From NCBI RefSeq assembly GCF_040639655.1, contig NZ_JBFAAI010000010.1, positions 1-64,000 of the forward strand: a DNA stretch of 64,000 nucleotides, read 5' to 3'. The notes under the pieces are model-generated. The model did no database searches and had not been told where the DNA came from. It saw only the letters and a program-made list of their open reading frames with translations. Below are positions 23,878 to 33,800 of this stretch, one piece after another. The position numbers and the translations under genes are program-made. Within the stretch, counting starts at the first letter, position 1; every line of letters starts with the position of its first letter. The stretch is from Actinoplanes sp040639655. Its GTDB lineage: Bacteria; Actinomycetota; Actinomycetes; Mycobacteriales; Micromonosporaceae.

Positions 23878-26800
23878 CTAATCGAACATGGACCAGATCT
23901 TATCGACGGCTTTGTGGGCCAGGCCGCCGCCGATGACTCCGCCGACGGCACCACCGACCACTCCGCCGACCAGTGCTCCCACGGGTCCACCGATCGCCGC
24001 GCCGGCAAGTGCGCCCATCTTGGCTCCGGCGGCCGCTCCGGCGAGTGCTCCGGCGAGGTTGGCACCACCGGCCGCGATGGCCTGCCCCCGGCTCTTCCCC
24101 TGTTCCATCTCGGTGTTGTAGACGTCCACGGCGCCCACGACGTTGAGCGCCAGACCGATTCCGGGCACGACCTTCATGCCCTTCATGGACTGTTTGCCGA
24201 ACGCGCTCGCTCCGAGTGGGATCCTCGGGCCCCGCCACTCCGCCGAGTTGACCACGCCTTTGGCGAAGCCGTTCTTGTTGAACCAAGTCTTGATCTTGAA
24301 AGCCTCGGACTGGTTCGTCTTGTTCGTATCGAAGAGGGCGTCGGCCAGCCAGTGGTTCTTGAACGCGTTGGTGGCGTACTTGTTCTTCGCCATGTCCTCC
24401 GCGGCCATCTTCCCGGCCTCGGCGCCGCCGGTCCAGCCGTCGGTGACGCTGCCACAGCCGGCCTGGTAATACGTGGCGACGGTGACCCTGGTGCACGGAC
24501 TTGCGATGCTGTCGCTGATTCCGGTGGCCAGCGGATCCTTGAACTTCGGCTTGGGCGGGGGCGGAGGCAGGACCGGAGGCTTCGGCCGAGGGATCGGGAC
24601 GTTGTACGACGCCGACCCGCTGCTGGTGCTGGGAGTCCGCGATCCGCCGGTGTTGGGTGTGCTGCTGCCCTTGCTCCCGCTCCCGCTGCCGCTGCCGCTG
24701 CCGCTGCTACCGCCACCGATCTTCTTGCCGGTCGCGTCGCGGCCGAGGACCCGATCCTCCGGGGGAAGCATCTTGCCGCCCGGGTCGCTCGACAGGATCG
24801 GGTTGCTACCGGCGTAGGTGTAGCCACCCAGCTGGTTCGGGTCGGACGGGTCGAGGACCGGGTCCGCGCTGATGAACCGTCCGAGGGCCGGGTCGTACTT
24901 GCGGGCGCCGAGGTCGGAGTATCCGGTGGCCTCGCTCTTCGGTTTGCCGAGGTAGCCACGCGTCTGATCCGGCCATGGTGATGGATTCGCGTTGGTACGC
25001 GACTCACCGTACGGCTTGGTCTGCTGGCGCGAGATCTGCTGGGTGGTGGTGTCCATGGCCAGCACGCCGGTGCCGTGCCGGTCGTTGATCAGGTACTGGA
25101 CGCCACCGCCCGGCAGGGTGGACCGCACCGCGATGGCGTCGGTGTCGCCGCCGTGCGTGTAGGTGCGGACCGCGCCCAGGACCACCGCGGGCGTCACCGA
25201 AGTGTTGACGACGACCTGGGTGTCACCGGCGAACAGCGTGGTGCGTCCCGGGTCGCGGCGGATCAGCTGGTTGCCGTCCGCGTCGTACAGGTACTTGGTG
25301 ACCGTCGAGCTGCTGCCGGTCGTGGTGACCTCGGCGAGCATGCCCTCGTCGTCCCACTTCAGGTTCTGCCCGGAACCGCTGGCCGCGGCCCTGGTGAGCA
25401 GGTTGCCCGAGACGTCGTAGACGAACGTGGTCGGATCCACGCCGGTCGTCGACGTGAGGGTGTGCGGCTGGGCGCCGGTGCGGTTGCAGCCGGTGGTGCA
25501 GCCGTTGGTGTAGCCGGTGGTCACGTCCGCGCCACCGTTGGTGGAGTGGTCGACCAGGCTGGTGCGGTTGCCGATGGCGTTGTAGCCGAAGGACTGCCAG
25601 TAGGCGCCGGGTCCGGTGGCCAGCGTGCCGGCGGCCGGTTCGGCGGTGCCCACGGTCGGGCAGGTGTCCTTGGCGGTCCACGCCTGGGACAGCCGGTTGA
25701 GGGCGTCGTAGCGGTAGCACTGCGTGTCGACGAAGGTGCTGCCGGTCTCGGACTGCTCGTTGGACACCGAGAGCGGGTTGCCCGAGTCGTCGTACGTGTA
25801 CTTCATCTCGTCGACCAGCGGGCCGATGCCCTGGCTGCGGTGCACGGTCCGGCCGGACAGCCGCAGCGTGTACTCGTCGTAGGAGTAGAGCACCTGCGCC
25901 TCGTTGCTGGAGGCGCCCATGGTCACCCGGGACAGCTGACCGAAGTCGGTGTACAGGGTGCTGCCGATGTACGTCTCGATGCCGGCGGTCCGGGTCGGGG
26001 CGCCGAGCAGGTTACGCCCGTACGAGATGGTCTCGCCGGGGAGACCGCCGACCGCGGGCGCCTCGTGCTGGGCCAGCGCCTCGGTGTCCGGCGTGTAGCG
26101 GAACTTGTTGGTGAACTCGACCGGCAGCGGGCTCTCCACCGAGGGTAGGGTGATCGTCTGTCCCAGGGGCTTGCCGAGCGTGCTGTAACCGGTGTACGAG
26201 ACCGTGTAGCCACCGGTCACGCCGGACACGTACCGGGTCGACGAGGTCACCTTTCCGATCCGGATCGTGTCGTACTCGTACGACGCGAACTTGAAGTTGT
26301 TCCTGGACTTGTTGACCGCGGTCAGCTTTCGGCCGGCCAGGTCGTAGGTGTAGTTCAGTTCGATGCCGCGGGCGTCCTTGGTGGCGCTGATGTTTCCCGC
26401 GTCGTCGTATTTCGTGTAGAAGAGCCCGGTGTCCGGGTCCGACTGCGAGATCTCGCGACCGCGCAGGTCGTACGTGTAGGACCAGGTCGTGTCGTCGGCA
26501 CCGATGACCTTGGTCCGCCGGCCGCTGTGGTCGTACTCGTACTTCGTGACGTTGGCCGTGCCACCGGTGGCGGTGTAACCCGTCCGGTGGCTGCCGCCGA
26601 CGGCCGGGGTGACCGTGTACTGCTTGAACTGCACCAGCCGGTCGCGGGCGTCGGTCACCTTCGTGTGGATGACGCCACCGGTCGCCGGGAACACGGTTTC
26701 GGTGTCACCCGTGTACGCCGTGCGGGTCTGCCACTTGGCCACACCCTTGTGGTGCTCGGTGACCCGGGTGGACTGGCCCATCGCGTCGTAGTCGGTGGTC

Positions 26801-29800
26801 GTCGTGGCCGGGATCGAGACCTGCGAGAGACGGTCCGAGACCAGGCTGTCGGAGGGGTTCCCGACCGCCGCGTAGGCGTTGTTGGTGAGCACCACCTGGC
26901 CGAGCGAGTCGTACTGGGTGTCCGAGACGACGACCGTGCCGTTCTCCCCGGTCTCCTGGGTCTCCAGCTTTCGCAGCATCGCGTCGTGGAGAACCTTGCT
27001 GACCCGGTACTTGGGGGCGTCGCCCAGCTCGGCTGCGTCGACAAGCGTCTTGGTGGTGGTGACGCTGGGCGAGGTGGCCGAGTTCTTGTACTCGTAGATC
27101 ATGTTGGCCGGGGCACCGGCCTCCTTGCTCTTGTTCGCGAGCCAGACGGCGGTGAGCCGGCCGAGCGCGTCGTACTGCATGGAGGTCACCCCTCCGGCGG
27201 CGTCGGTCTCGGTCATCACGTCGCCGCGAGCCGGGTTGAGCACCTCGGTGGAGAGCTGGCACTCCTTGCTCGACGTGGTGACCGCCGAGCAGTCGGCACC
27301 CGGCTGGACCTGGGTCACCGTGGTCACGGTGACCGGCAGCGCACCGGAGGCCGGCGCACGCCGGGTGTAGACCGTCTTGGCCAGGCTGGTCGTGCCGTCG
27401 GCCATCTTCGAGTTCGGGTTCCGCGTCTCGGACGTCTTGCGGCCGTACGCGTCGTAGGTGATCGTCGAAGTGGTGACGAACGCCGTGGCGGTGGCACCGG
27501 AGGCAGCGGTGGCCTCCTGCACCGTGGTCACGTCGCCGCGGGTGGGCCGCACCGCGTTCGCGTCGCCGTTACGGGCGAACGGGTTCCCGTCGTAGGAGGA
27601 CCGGGAGTGTGAGATCAGCGTGCCGGACGGGGTGGCCCCCGCCGTAGCACAGTCCTGCTGCGTGACGATGACCTCGGCCGGCTTCACCATGGTGGTGGAG
27701 GTGCCGTCGAGGTAGCGGGTGAACGTGCACTTGGCGATGTTGCCGGCCGCGCCGGCCTCACCGCGGTCGACGCTCTGCACCGCGACACCCGTGGTGCTCT
27801 GGCCCAGGGTGGTGTTGTAGAACGTCCGGCTCTCGGTCGTGCGCCAGCCGTAGGACACCTTCTCCCGGGCGACCTCGCGGAACGGGCGGACCATCTGCGC
27901 GGTCAGCGCCGGCAGGCCGTCACGGGCGCGCGACGCGGTGGGGCCGATGACGGTGGGGACCGTCACCTTGGCGGAGTCGATGGTCCCGCCCACCCCGGTC
28001 AGCTTGACGACCTCGAACGTCTGCCCGGCGAACCGGTTGTCGTCCGGGACCGAGATGCTGCCGTCGCTGCTGGTCAGGTTCTTCGCGGGGCGGGTCTTGC
28101 CGTCCGGCAGGGTGTCGCCGTTCATGCCCCGGAAGTAGTAGGTCGTCGACGACGTCCGCTGGTCGTGGACCGGCTGGCCGTTGACGTAATGGAAGACGGC
28201 CGGATCACCGGTGCGTGTCTCCACCTCGCCGTAGCCGCGGAACTGTCCCCAGGTCCGGTTCTTCTTCTTGACCAGCTCGTTGTCGTCGTAGTGCCAGGCC
28301 GCACCGCCCTTGTAGAGGTACTCGGTGACCAGCCGGGGCTGGGTGCCGTCCTGGTAGGCGTTGTACTTGTCGATGGTGCTGACCCGGGTGACCGGGTGGG
28401 TGTAGAACCAGTCCAGCAGCGGCCGGGGCTGGCCCTCGGGCGCCCAGTACACCGGGAAGCAGGCGGTGGTGTTGGTGGAGGCGAACTCCTGCGCCTTGGT
28501 GTCCTTCTCGTCGTTCAGGTCGCTCGCCGGCACGCCCGAGCAGTTCGGGGTGCTGTAGTCGACGGTGGTCTCCGCACCCGCCTCGGACGTGACGTTGCGG
28601 ATCCGGTTGTACTGCAGCGGGGGCAGTCCGGGAACCGTTCCGACCCGGTTGGGCAGCTGGATCGGGTTGAAGCTCACCGTGCCCGCCGAGAGGTCCCGGT
28701 CGCCGCCGCCGAGCCGGTCGAGTCCGGTGTGCTTGATGGACTCGAGCCACAGGGTCGGGGCGTGGTCACCACCGTCCGGGAAGGTCTGCACGAGGTCGTA
28801 CCGGCTCACCGGCTTGACCGCGCCGTTCACCCGCACCTGGGTGACGATCGAGGTGAGCCGTTTGCGTGACCAGAAGCTGACGCCGTACTTGTCGCAGTCC
28901 TTGCCGCTGACACAGTTGAGGTCGACCGGGGTGTCCGGCCAGTACTCCGGGTGCGAGACGGTGAACTGCTCGTTGGTGCACTCGTTGCCGGCCGGGCGGC
29001 CGACGATGCAGCGCTCGGCGGTGTTGAAGAGGATCTGCGCCGGCACGGCGGCCGAGAAGATCGTCGACGCCCGCATGCCGTAGTCGATGCGCTTGAGCAC
29101 ACCGTCCCGGACGTACGAGACCGGCTTGTCCTTCTTCTTGTTCGCGCCGTAGTAACCGATCTCCGGCGCGTAGTAGTACGCCGTCGCGTTGGTGTAGGGG
29201 TCGACGACGTAGTCGAGGTTGAATCGGTATCCCAGCGTGCAGGCGGTTTCCCCGAAGTCGCCGGTGGGGCAGTCGCTCACGCCGCCGTTCGCCTTGTAGA
29301 CCGGCATGGTCCACACCGACTTGGTCTCGTCCTCGTCCGCCGACCAGCCGGGCAGACGGTTGAGACCGAAGTAGTACTGGACACCCTCGATGGTGACCCG
29401 GAAGTGCTCACCGTTCTTGGTGCCGTTGGTGGCGCCCGTGAGCCGCTCGATCTTGGTGTTGGCGCTGTCCTCGGCCGGACGGAACGTCTTGGTGTCGTCG
29501 TCGTAGACGATCTGGGTCGACGAGCCGTCCAGTGAAAGTGTCAGGAGCTGCCCGGCCCAGCACAGGTCACCGCTGCCGGTGGGGGCGCCCGAATCCTTCA
29601 CGTCCCGGCACGCCTTGTAGGTGCGCTCGATGTAGTGCTCGCTGCTCTTCCAGCCGTCACCGATCCAGGACGACTGGTTGTTCGTCGCGGAGGTCCGCGC
29701 GTCCACCGCGCTCGAGTTGTAGGAGAGCTCGATCTCCGGAGCCGCGCCGCCGAGCGGCGGTGGCGCGCTGATCGGGTACTTGTAGGTGAATCCGCCGGTG

Positions 29801-30618
29801 CTTCCGCCGGCTGACCAGGTGCCGCCGGCCGAGAGGCTGGTGGCCGAGAAGTCGCCGCTGGAACCCTCGCTCGAGGACGTGGCCGCCAGCACCGTCATGG
29901 AGCTCGCCGCCAGGGCGTTCGCGCTGGCACCGGTACTCGCGCCGCTCAGCGGCAGATCAGCTGACAGCGGTGACCCGGGCTTGGTGGTGAGCGGAGTCTG
30001 TGTCCGGCACCGGTCCAGGTCCGGCGTGGTCAGGGCACAGGCCGGCAACTGCACGAGGCGCAGCCGGGAGGCGTACCCGCCACCGTAGGCGTTGCGGAAC
30101 GTCGAGGTGTCGACGTTGACACCGACGCCGCCCGAACCGGACGTGCTCTCGACGGTGAACAGGACACCGGTGACACCGGCCGCCTTCGCCTTGGACTCCT
30201 CGACGGTGCGCACGCGGACCTGGGACGGCGCGGAGCCGGAGGTCGCCCGGGCCAGCGACACGGGGGTGTCACCGGCGCGGATCCAGGAGCGGCTGTTCGC
30301 GGCCGAGGTGCCACGTGCCGCCGCGGTCTCCGGCAGCTTGACCGTGGCCGACTGCGCCGCCGGCAGCTTCGACCGCTCGGCGGGATCGAATTTCTTGTAC
30401 GGCTTCGTGGTGGTGACCTTGCGCGGCTCCCGTGCCTTGCCGAGGGCGATCCGTTCCTGGGCGGCGGGTTTCGGGAACGGCTCCTTCCGCGGCGAGGCGG
30501 AGGCGGGAGAGGCGGTGTATCCGAACATCGCCGGCGTGATCAGCGTCAACAGAATGGCGGCTGCCGGCCGCCGCCATCCCCGCATCAATGAGGTATTTCT
30601 ACCTTTTTCGGGCAGCAT
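23878..30618 (-). CDS. Secreted RHS-repeat protein with glycine-zipper C-terminus (polymorphic toxin candidate)
   Basis: A 2246-residue exported protein. The N-terminus has Arg residues, a hydrophobic core (AAAILLTLITPAMFGYTA) and a PASA cleavage region. Residues ~300-1900 form the RHS/YD-repeat shell (YDALGRL, YDLRGRE, YDAMGQ), closed by GRFISADPVLDPSDPNQLGG and SDPGG. A Gly/Ser and Pro linker follows, then ~190 variable residues ending in a ~45-residue glycine zipper (GALAGAAAGAKMGALAG onward) and KIWSMFD. RHS shells of this kind encapsulate C-terminal toxins. No nuclease or deaminase motif is visible in the tip; the zipper suggests membrane insertion. Start ATG 30618 is uncertain: ATG 30585 would still keep the signal peptide, and neither has a strong ribosome binding site. 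The three-helix gene follows after 28 bases. Confidence 0.9.
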   Translation of the reverse strand: MLPEKGRNTSLMRGWRRPAAAILLTLITPAMFGYTASPASASPRKEPFPKPAAQERIALGKAREPRKVTTTKPYKKFDPAERSKLPAAQSATVKLPETAAARGTSAANSRSWIRAGDTPVSLARATSGSAPSQVRVRTVEESKAKAAGVTGVLFTVESTSGSGGVGVNVDTSTFRNAYGGGYASRLRLVQLPACALTTPDLDRCRTQTPLTTKPGSPLSADLPLSGASTGASANALAASSMTVLAATSSSEGSSGDFSATSLSAGGTWSAGGSTGGFTYKYPISAPPPLGGAAPEIELSYNSSAVDARTSATNNQSSWIGDGWKSSEHYIERTYKACRDVKDSGAPTGSGDLCWAGQLLTLSLDGSSTQIVYDDDTKTFRPAEDSANTKIERLTGATNGTKNGEHFRVTIEGVQYYFGLNRLPGWSADEDETKSVWTMPVYKANGGVSDCPTGDFGETACTLGYRFNLDYVVDPYTNATAYYYAPEIGYYGANKKKDKPVSYVRDGVLKRIDYGMRASTIFSAAVPAQILFNTAERCIVGRPAGNECTNEQFTVSHPEYWPDTPVDLNCVSGKDCDKYGVSFWSRKRLTSIVTQVRVNGAVKPVSRYDLVQTFPDGGDHAPTLWLESIKHTGLDRLGGGDRDLSAGTVSFNPIQLPNRVGTVPGLPPLQYNRIRNVTSEAGAETTVDYSTPNCSGVPASDLNDEKDTKAQEFASTNTTACFPVYWAPEGQPRPLLDWFYTHPVTRVSTIDKYNAYQDGTQPRLVTEYLYKGGAAWHYDDNELVKKKNRTWGQFRGYGEVETRTGDPAVFHYVNGQPVHDQRTSSTTYYFRGMNGDTLPDGKTRPAKNLTSSDGSISVPDDNRFAGQTFEVVKLTGVGGTIDSAKVTVPTVIGPTASRARDGLPALTAQMVRPFREVAREKVSYGWRTTESRTFYNTTLGQSTTGVAVQSVDRGEAGAAGNIAKCTFTRYLDGTSTTMVKPAEVIVTQQDCATAGATPSGTLISHSRSSYDGNPFARNGDANAVRPTRGDVTTVQEATAASGATATAFVTTSTITYDAYGRKTSETRNPNSKMADGTTSLAKTVYTRRAPASGALPVTVTTVTQVQPGADCSAVTTSSKECQLSTEVLNPARGDVMTETDAAGGVTSMQYDALGRLTAVWLANKSKEAGAPANMIYEYKNSATSPSVTTTKTLVDAAELGDAPKYRVSKVLHDAMLRKLETQETGENGTVVVSDTQYDSLGQVVLTNNAYAAVGNPSDSLVSDRLSQVSIPATTTTDYDAMGQSTRVTEHHKGVAKWQTRTAYTGDTETVFPATGGVIHTKVTDARDRLVQFKQYTVTPAVGGSHRTGYTATGGTANVTKYEYDHSGRRTKVIGADDTTWSYTYDLRGREISQSDPDTGLFYTKYDDAGNISATKDARGIELNYTYDLAGRKLTAVNKSRNNFKFASYEYDTIRIGKVTSSTRYVSGVTGGYTVSYTGYSTLGKPLGQTITLPSVESPLPVEFTNKFRYTPDTEALAQHEAPAVGGLPGETISYGRNLLGAPTRTAGIETYIGSTLYTDFGQLSRVTMGASSNEAQVLYSYDEYTLRLSGRTVHRSQGIGPLVDEMKYTYDDSGNPLSVSNEQSETGSTFVDTQCYRYDALNRLSQAWTAKDTCPTVGTAEPAAGTLATGPGAYWQSFGYNAIGNRTSLVDHSTNGGADVTTGYTNGCTTGCNRTGAQPHTLTSTTGVDPTTFVYDVSGNLLTRAAASGSGQNLKWDDEGMLAEVTTTGSSSTVTKYLYDADGNQLIRRDPGRTTLFAGDTQVVVNTSVTPAVVLGAVRTYTHGGDTDAIAVRSTLPGGGVQYLINDRHGTGVLAMDTTTQQISRQQTKPYGESRTNANPSPWPDQTRGYLGKPKSEATGYSDLGARKYDPALGRFISADPVLDPSDPNQLGGYTYAGSNPILSSDPGGKMLPPEDRVLGRDATGKKIGGGSSGSGSGSGSGSKGSSTPNTGGSRTPSTSSGSASYNVPIPRPKPPVLPPPPPKPKFKDPLATGISDSIASPCTRVTVATYYQAGCGSVTDGWTGGAEAGKMAAEDMAKNKYATNAFKNHWLADALFDTNKTNQSEAFKIKTWFNKNGFAKGVVNSAEWRGPRIPLGASAFGKQSMKGMKVVPGIGLALNVVGAVDVYNTEMEQGKSRGQAIAAGGANLAGALAGAAAGAKMGALAGAAIGGPVGALVGGVVGGAVGGVIGGGLAHKAVDKIWSMFD

Positions 30619-30725
30619 CTGCCCGTATGTGGACAACACTGACGTAGGCCCTTCCCCGTTTGAAGAACTTGTCGCCCATGCCACCGGCGCTGGAAAGTCG
30701 CCTGTGGAATGCGATGATCTTCGAT

Positions 30726-30754
30726 CAAATACGGACAGCGTACGGGGGTGCCAA
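30726..30754 (-). promoter_or_regulatory. Candidate promoter of the RHS gene
   Basis: On the minus strand TTGGCA (30754-30749) and TATTTG (30731-30726) are separated by 17 bases, about 108 bases upstream of the chosen RHS start. A small inverted repeat, AGGTA-TTTC-TACCT at 30591-30604, lies between the two possible start codons. The -10 match is weak, so this is tentative. Confidence 0.3.
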
Positions 30755-30846
30755 GCGTTTGTCGTCGATGCCCTGGAGGGCCATTGTTGCATTTGAATAA
30801 CGCAATGTTTCTACCGGCGATAAGACCATTTCACGGGATTTTGTAC

Positions 30847-30892
30847 GCACGAAGGGGGTGCCCGGCACAGCCGGACGCCCCCTTTTTCGTGC
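30847..30892 (-). terminator. Strong intrinsic terminator of the LamG gene
   Basis: A near-perfect long hairpin: GCACGAA-GGGGG...CCGGC pairs with GCCGG...CCCCC-TTCGTGC around a three-base loop, seven bases beyond the TAA of the leftward LamG gene. The sequence between it and the RHS start (30619-30846) contains no gene. Confidence 0.82.
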
Positions 30893-30898
30893 TTGGTG

Positions 30899-33800
30899 TT
30901 ACCGGCTGCTGAGCTCCTTCACCGTCTCGGGCGTGATCACGCCCTGGTAGGCCCGGACGGCGTCCAGGTCACCGGGGAAGAAGTCGCTGACGTGGTCGTC
31001 CCAGCGGGTCCGGCCGGCCGTGAACGCGCCAGCGGCCTGCCACGGCGTACCCGTGAGCTGACCCTCACCGGCCAGCTCGCCACCGACGTACAGCTGGATC
31101 CTGTTGGTGTTGGCGTCGAAGGTCGCCGCCAGGTGCGTCCAGGTGTTGAGCGAGGCCTCCGAGGAAGCCTCGGCGATCGCCACCCCGGGCAGGGCGGTAT
31201 CGGTCTCCATCATCATGAAGCGCCAGCACTTGCAGTCGTTGCCGCGCTGGAGCATGAACCGCGCGGAGTGCTCGCCGTCCTGGCTCAGCGCCGTGTGGTT
31301 CCAGGTCCCGGCGGTCAGCCTGGCCCAGGTCGAGACCGAGAACGACTGGTCGGTACGGAGCAGCGCGGGCGACGTCACGTGTGCCGTGGTGCCGTTGAGG
31401 CGCACGGCGCCGACGTCCCCGAAGTCGTTGTAACCCGGGTACGTGTACGCCGCACCGCCGGTGAGCGCTCCGTCGTTCTCGTGGAAGCTCCAGTCCTTGG
31501 CGATCGTGGTGTCGCTGTCGTCCTCGAACTGCCAGTTGACCATCAGCTCCGGCTCGGAGTACGCGGCGATCTCCGCCTCGTTGGTGGCCCGGTTCCACAC
31601 CCGGACGTCGGCGATGTCGCCGGCGAACCAGGTGCTGCCGCTGCGGCCGATCCACGTCGGACCGGTCAGGTCGTTGAACGTGGTGACCTCCTCGACCGAG
31701 GTGTCGGCCGAGCCGTTGACGTAGAGCGTGATCGACTTCAGCTCCGCGTCGTAGACCGCGGCCAGGTGCGTCCACACCCCGGTCCTGGCCGGCTCCGACG
31801 ACTCCGCGTTGTGCCAGACGACATCGGACCCGGAGGTGGCCGACGGCATCTGGGCGAGCCAGCGGTCGCTGGACTGCTGGTACTGGAAGTACAGCGAGGA
31901 GTTGCCGCTCGCGTCCCGCGTGAAGATGGTGCGGTCGGCGGACTTGTCGGCCAGCTTGACCCAGGCGCTCACCGTGAAGCTGCGCGTGGTGTTGAGCATC
32001 AGGTCCGTGCCGGCGTAGCTGCTCGTCCCGTTGAACTTCGCGGCCTTACGGCTGGTCAGCGGACCGTCCGTCCAGGTCACGTTGTTCAGCGTCGCCGGGT
32101 TGAGCGTGCGGTTCGAGCCGACGCCCCAGCCGGTGTCCCGGGCCGTGGTGCCGGTGCCGTCGTCGAACTTCCACTCCGCAACGGCCTCCTGGACCGGGGT
32201 CGGGTCGTCGACGATCCAGTCCGACGGGTCCGCCTCGGTGACGTACTGCTGGGCGAGCGTCACGTAGTAGTAGTCGCTCGGGTACGTCGTGGTGCCGTCG
32301 TTCCACAGGTAGTCGTCGTGGATCTTGTCGGAGAGGTGGTCACCGTCGACGGAGACCGCCGCCGCGAAGTTGATCACGTCGTCGGCGTACCCCTGCAACT
32401 GGTCGGAGGCCGGGTCGCTGCCGAGGATGAACTCGTTGACGATCTCCCGTGCCGCCTCCTGGACCGCCGTCGGCGTCTTGGCGAACGGGGGCAGCGTGGC
32501 CACGTAGACCTGCAGGCCACCGGTCTTGTTCTGGAGTGTGACCGCCGGGTTGGACGCGTCGTCGGTCTTGAACTTGCGCAGCTGCGAGGTGAGCGCAATC
32601 AGCCTGTTCTTGACCGGGGTGGCACACGCGTCGGCGGTGGTGGCTGTGCAGGCCAGCAGGTCGCTGGAGCCGGCCGAGACGAGTACGGTCCGGACGTTGC
32701 TCTGGCTGAGGATCGCCCGGTCGACGGCGGCGATGGAGTTCTCCGGCGTCGTCGCTCCACCCACCGGCAGCTGACCCCGGTTGCCCCAGGAGCTGGTGCC
32801 CAGGTTCAGCACACCGAACGGGACCGTTCCGCTGCCGTTCGGCTCGTTCACCAACTGCTCGGTGATCCGGCTGTTGAGCTGGCTCTCGCCGTTGCCGCCG
32901 GCGGTGTCGCTGTTGATGGTCTGGTCACCGAAGAGCACCACCGAACCGGACGGATTCGCCGCCGGGGTGGTGACGTCGACGCCCGCCACGAACGGGACGC
33001 CGGTGATCGTCGACTTGGTGAAACTGGTGCCCGTCTTCTCGCCGGTGTGGTCGACGTTGTCCGCCGCGGTCACGTAGATCGGCGTCTTGCCGTCCTGGTG
33101 ACCGGGCACCGTGGTGAGGTTGCCGCGGACCTTGGCACTGATCAGCACCATGGCACGGTCCGGGGCGCTGAACGCGACCGGATCGCTGAGGATGTCCGTG
33201 CCGCCCGCAAGCGTGACCGATTTCGATCCGCCGAAGGTCAGCGACACCGGCGTCGCGGCGGCGTTCGCCTCGCCGGCCGTGGTGTCCCGCAACGCGATGG
33301 ACACCGCGTCCAGGGTGACCGGGGTCTTGCCGAGGCTGTTCGCCAGGCGCACCCGGACCCGCTGGTCGTCACCGCGCGTACCGATGCTCAGATGCGCGGG
33401 GATACGGACGGTCTGGTTGTTGAGCGTCGCGTTGACGGTCGCGGCGCCCGGGGCCGGGCTCGACTGGATGTTCGGCGCGTCCTGCGCCGACGCCCAGCTG
33501 CCGACCCAGCGCAGCGCCGAGGTGCCGCTGCCGGTGGCCGACGTCGGGCGGATGCCGAGACCCAGGAAATGCAGCGTCGGGCGGCCGCCCTGCGCCACGT
33601 TGGTGACCATCGGGAGCGTGATGCTGGAGATCTGTGCGCCCGGGCAGGCCAGCGGGACACTGGTCGCGAACAGGCTGATCGGGAGTGCGCCCCGGGTCGC
33701 GTTGCTCTTGTTGTAGGTCGGTGCCGTGAAGACCGCCTCGTTGGGCGGCGTCGCCGTCCAGTCGGCGATCGACTGCAGGGTGTACGACTGGCTCTTCATC

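Noticed and set aside
30619..30792. Upstream extension of the RHS gene to position 30792
   Set aside because: It would place 58 polar residues before the signal peptide and covers a candidate promoter; exported proteins need the signal peptide at the N-terminus.
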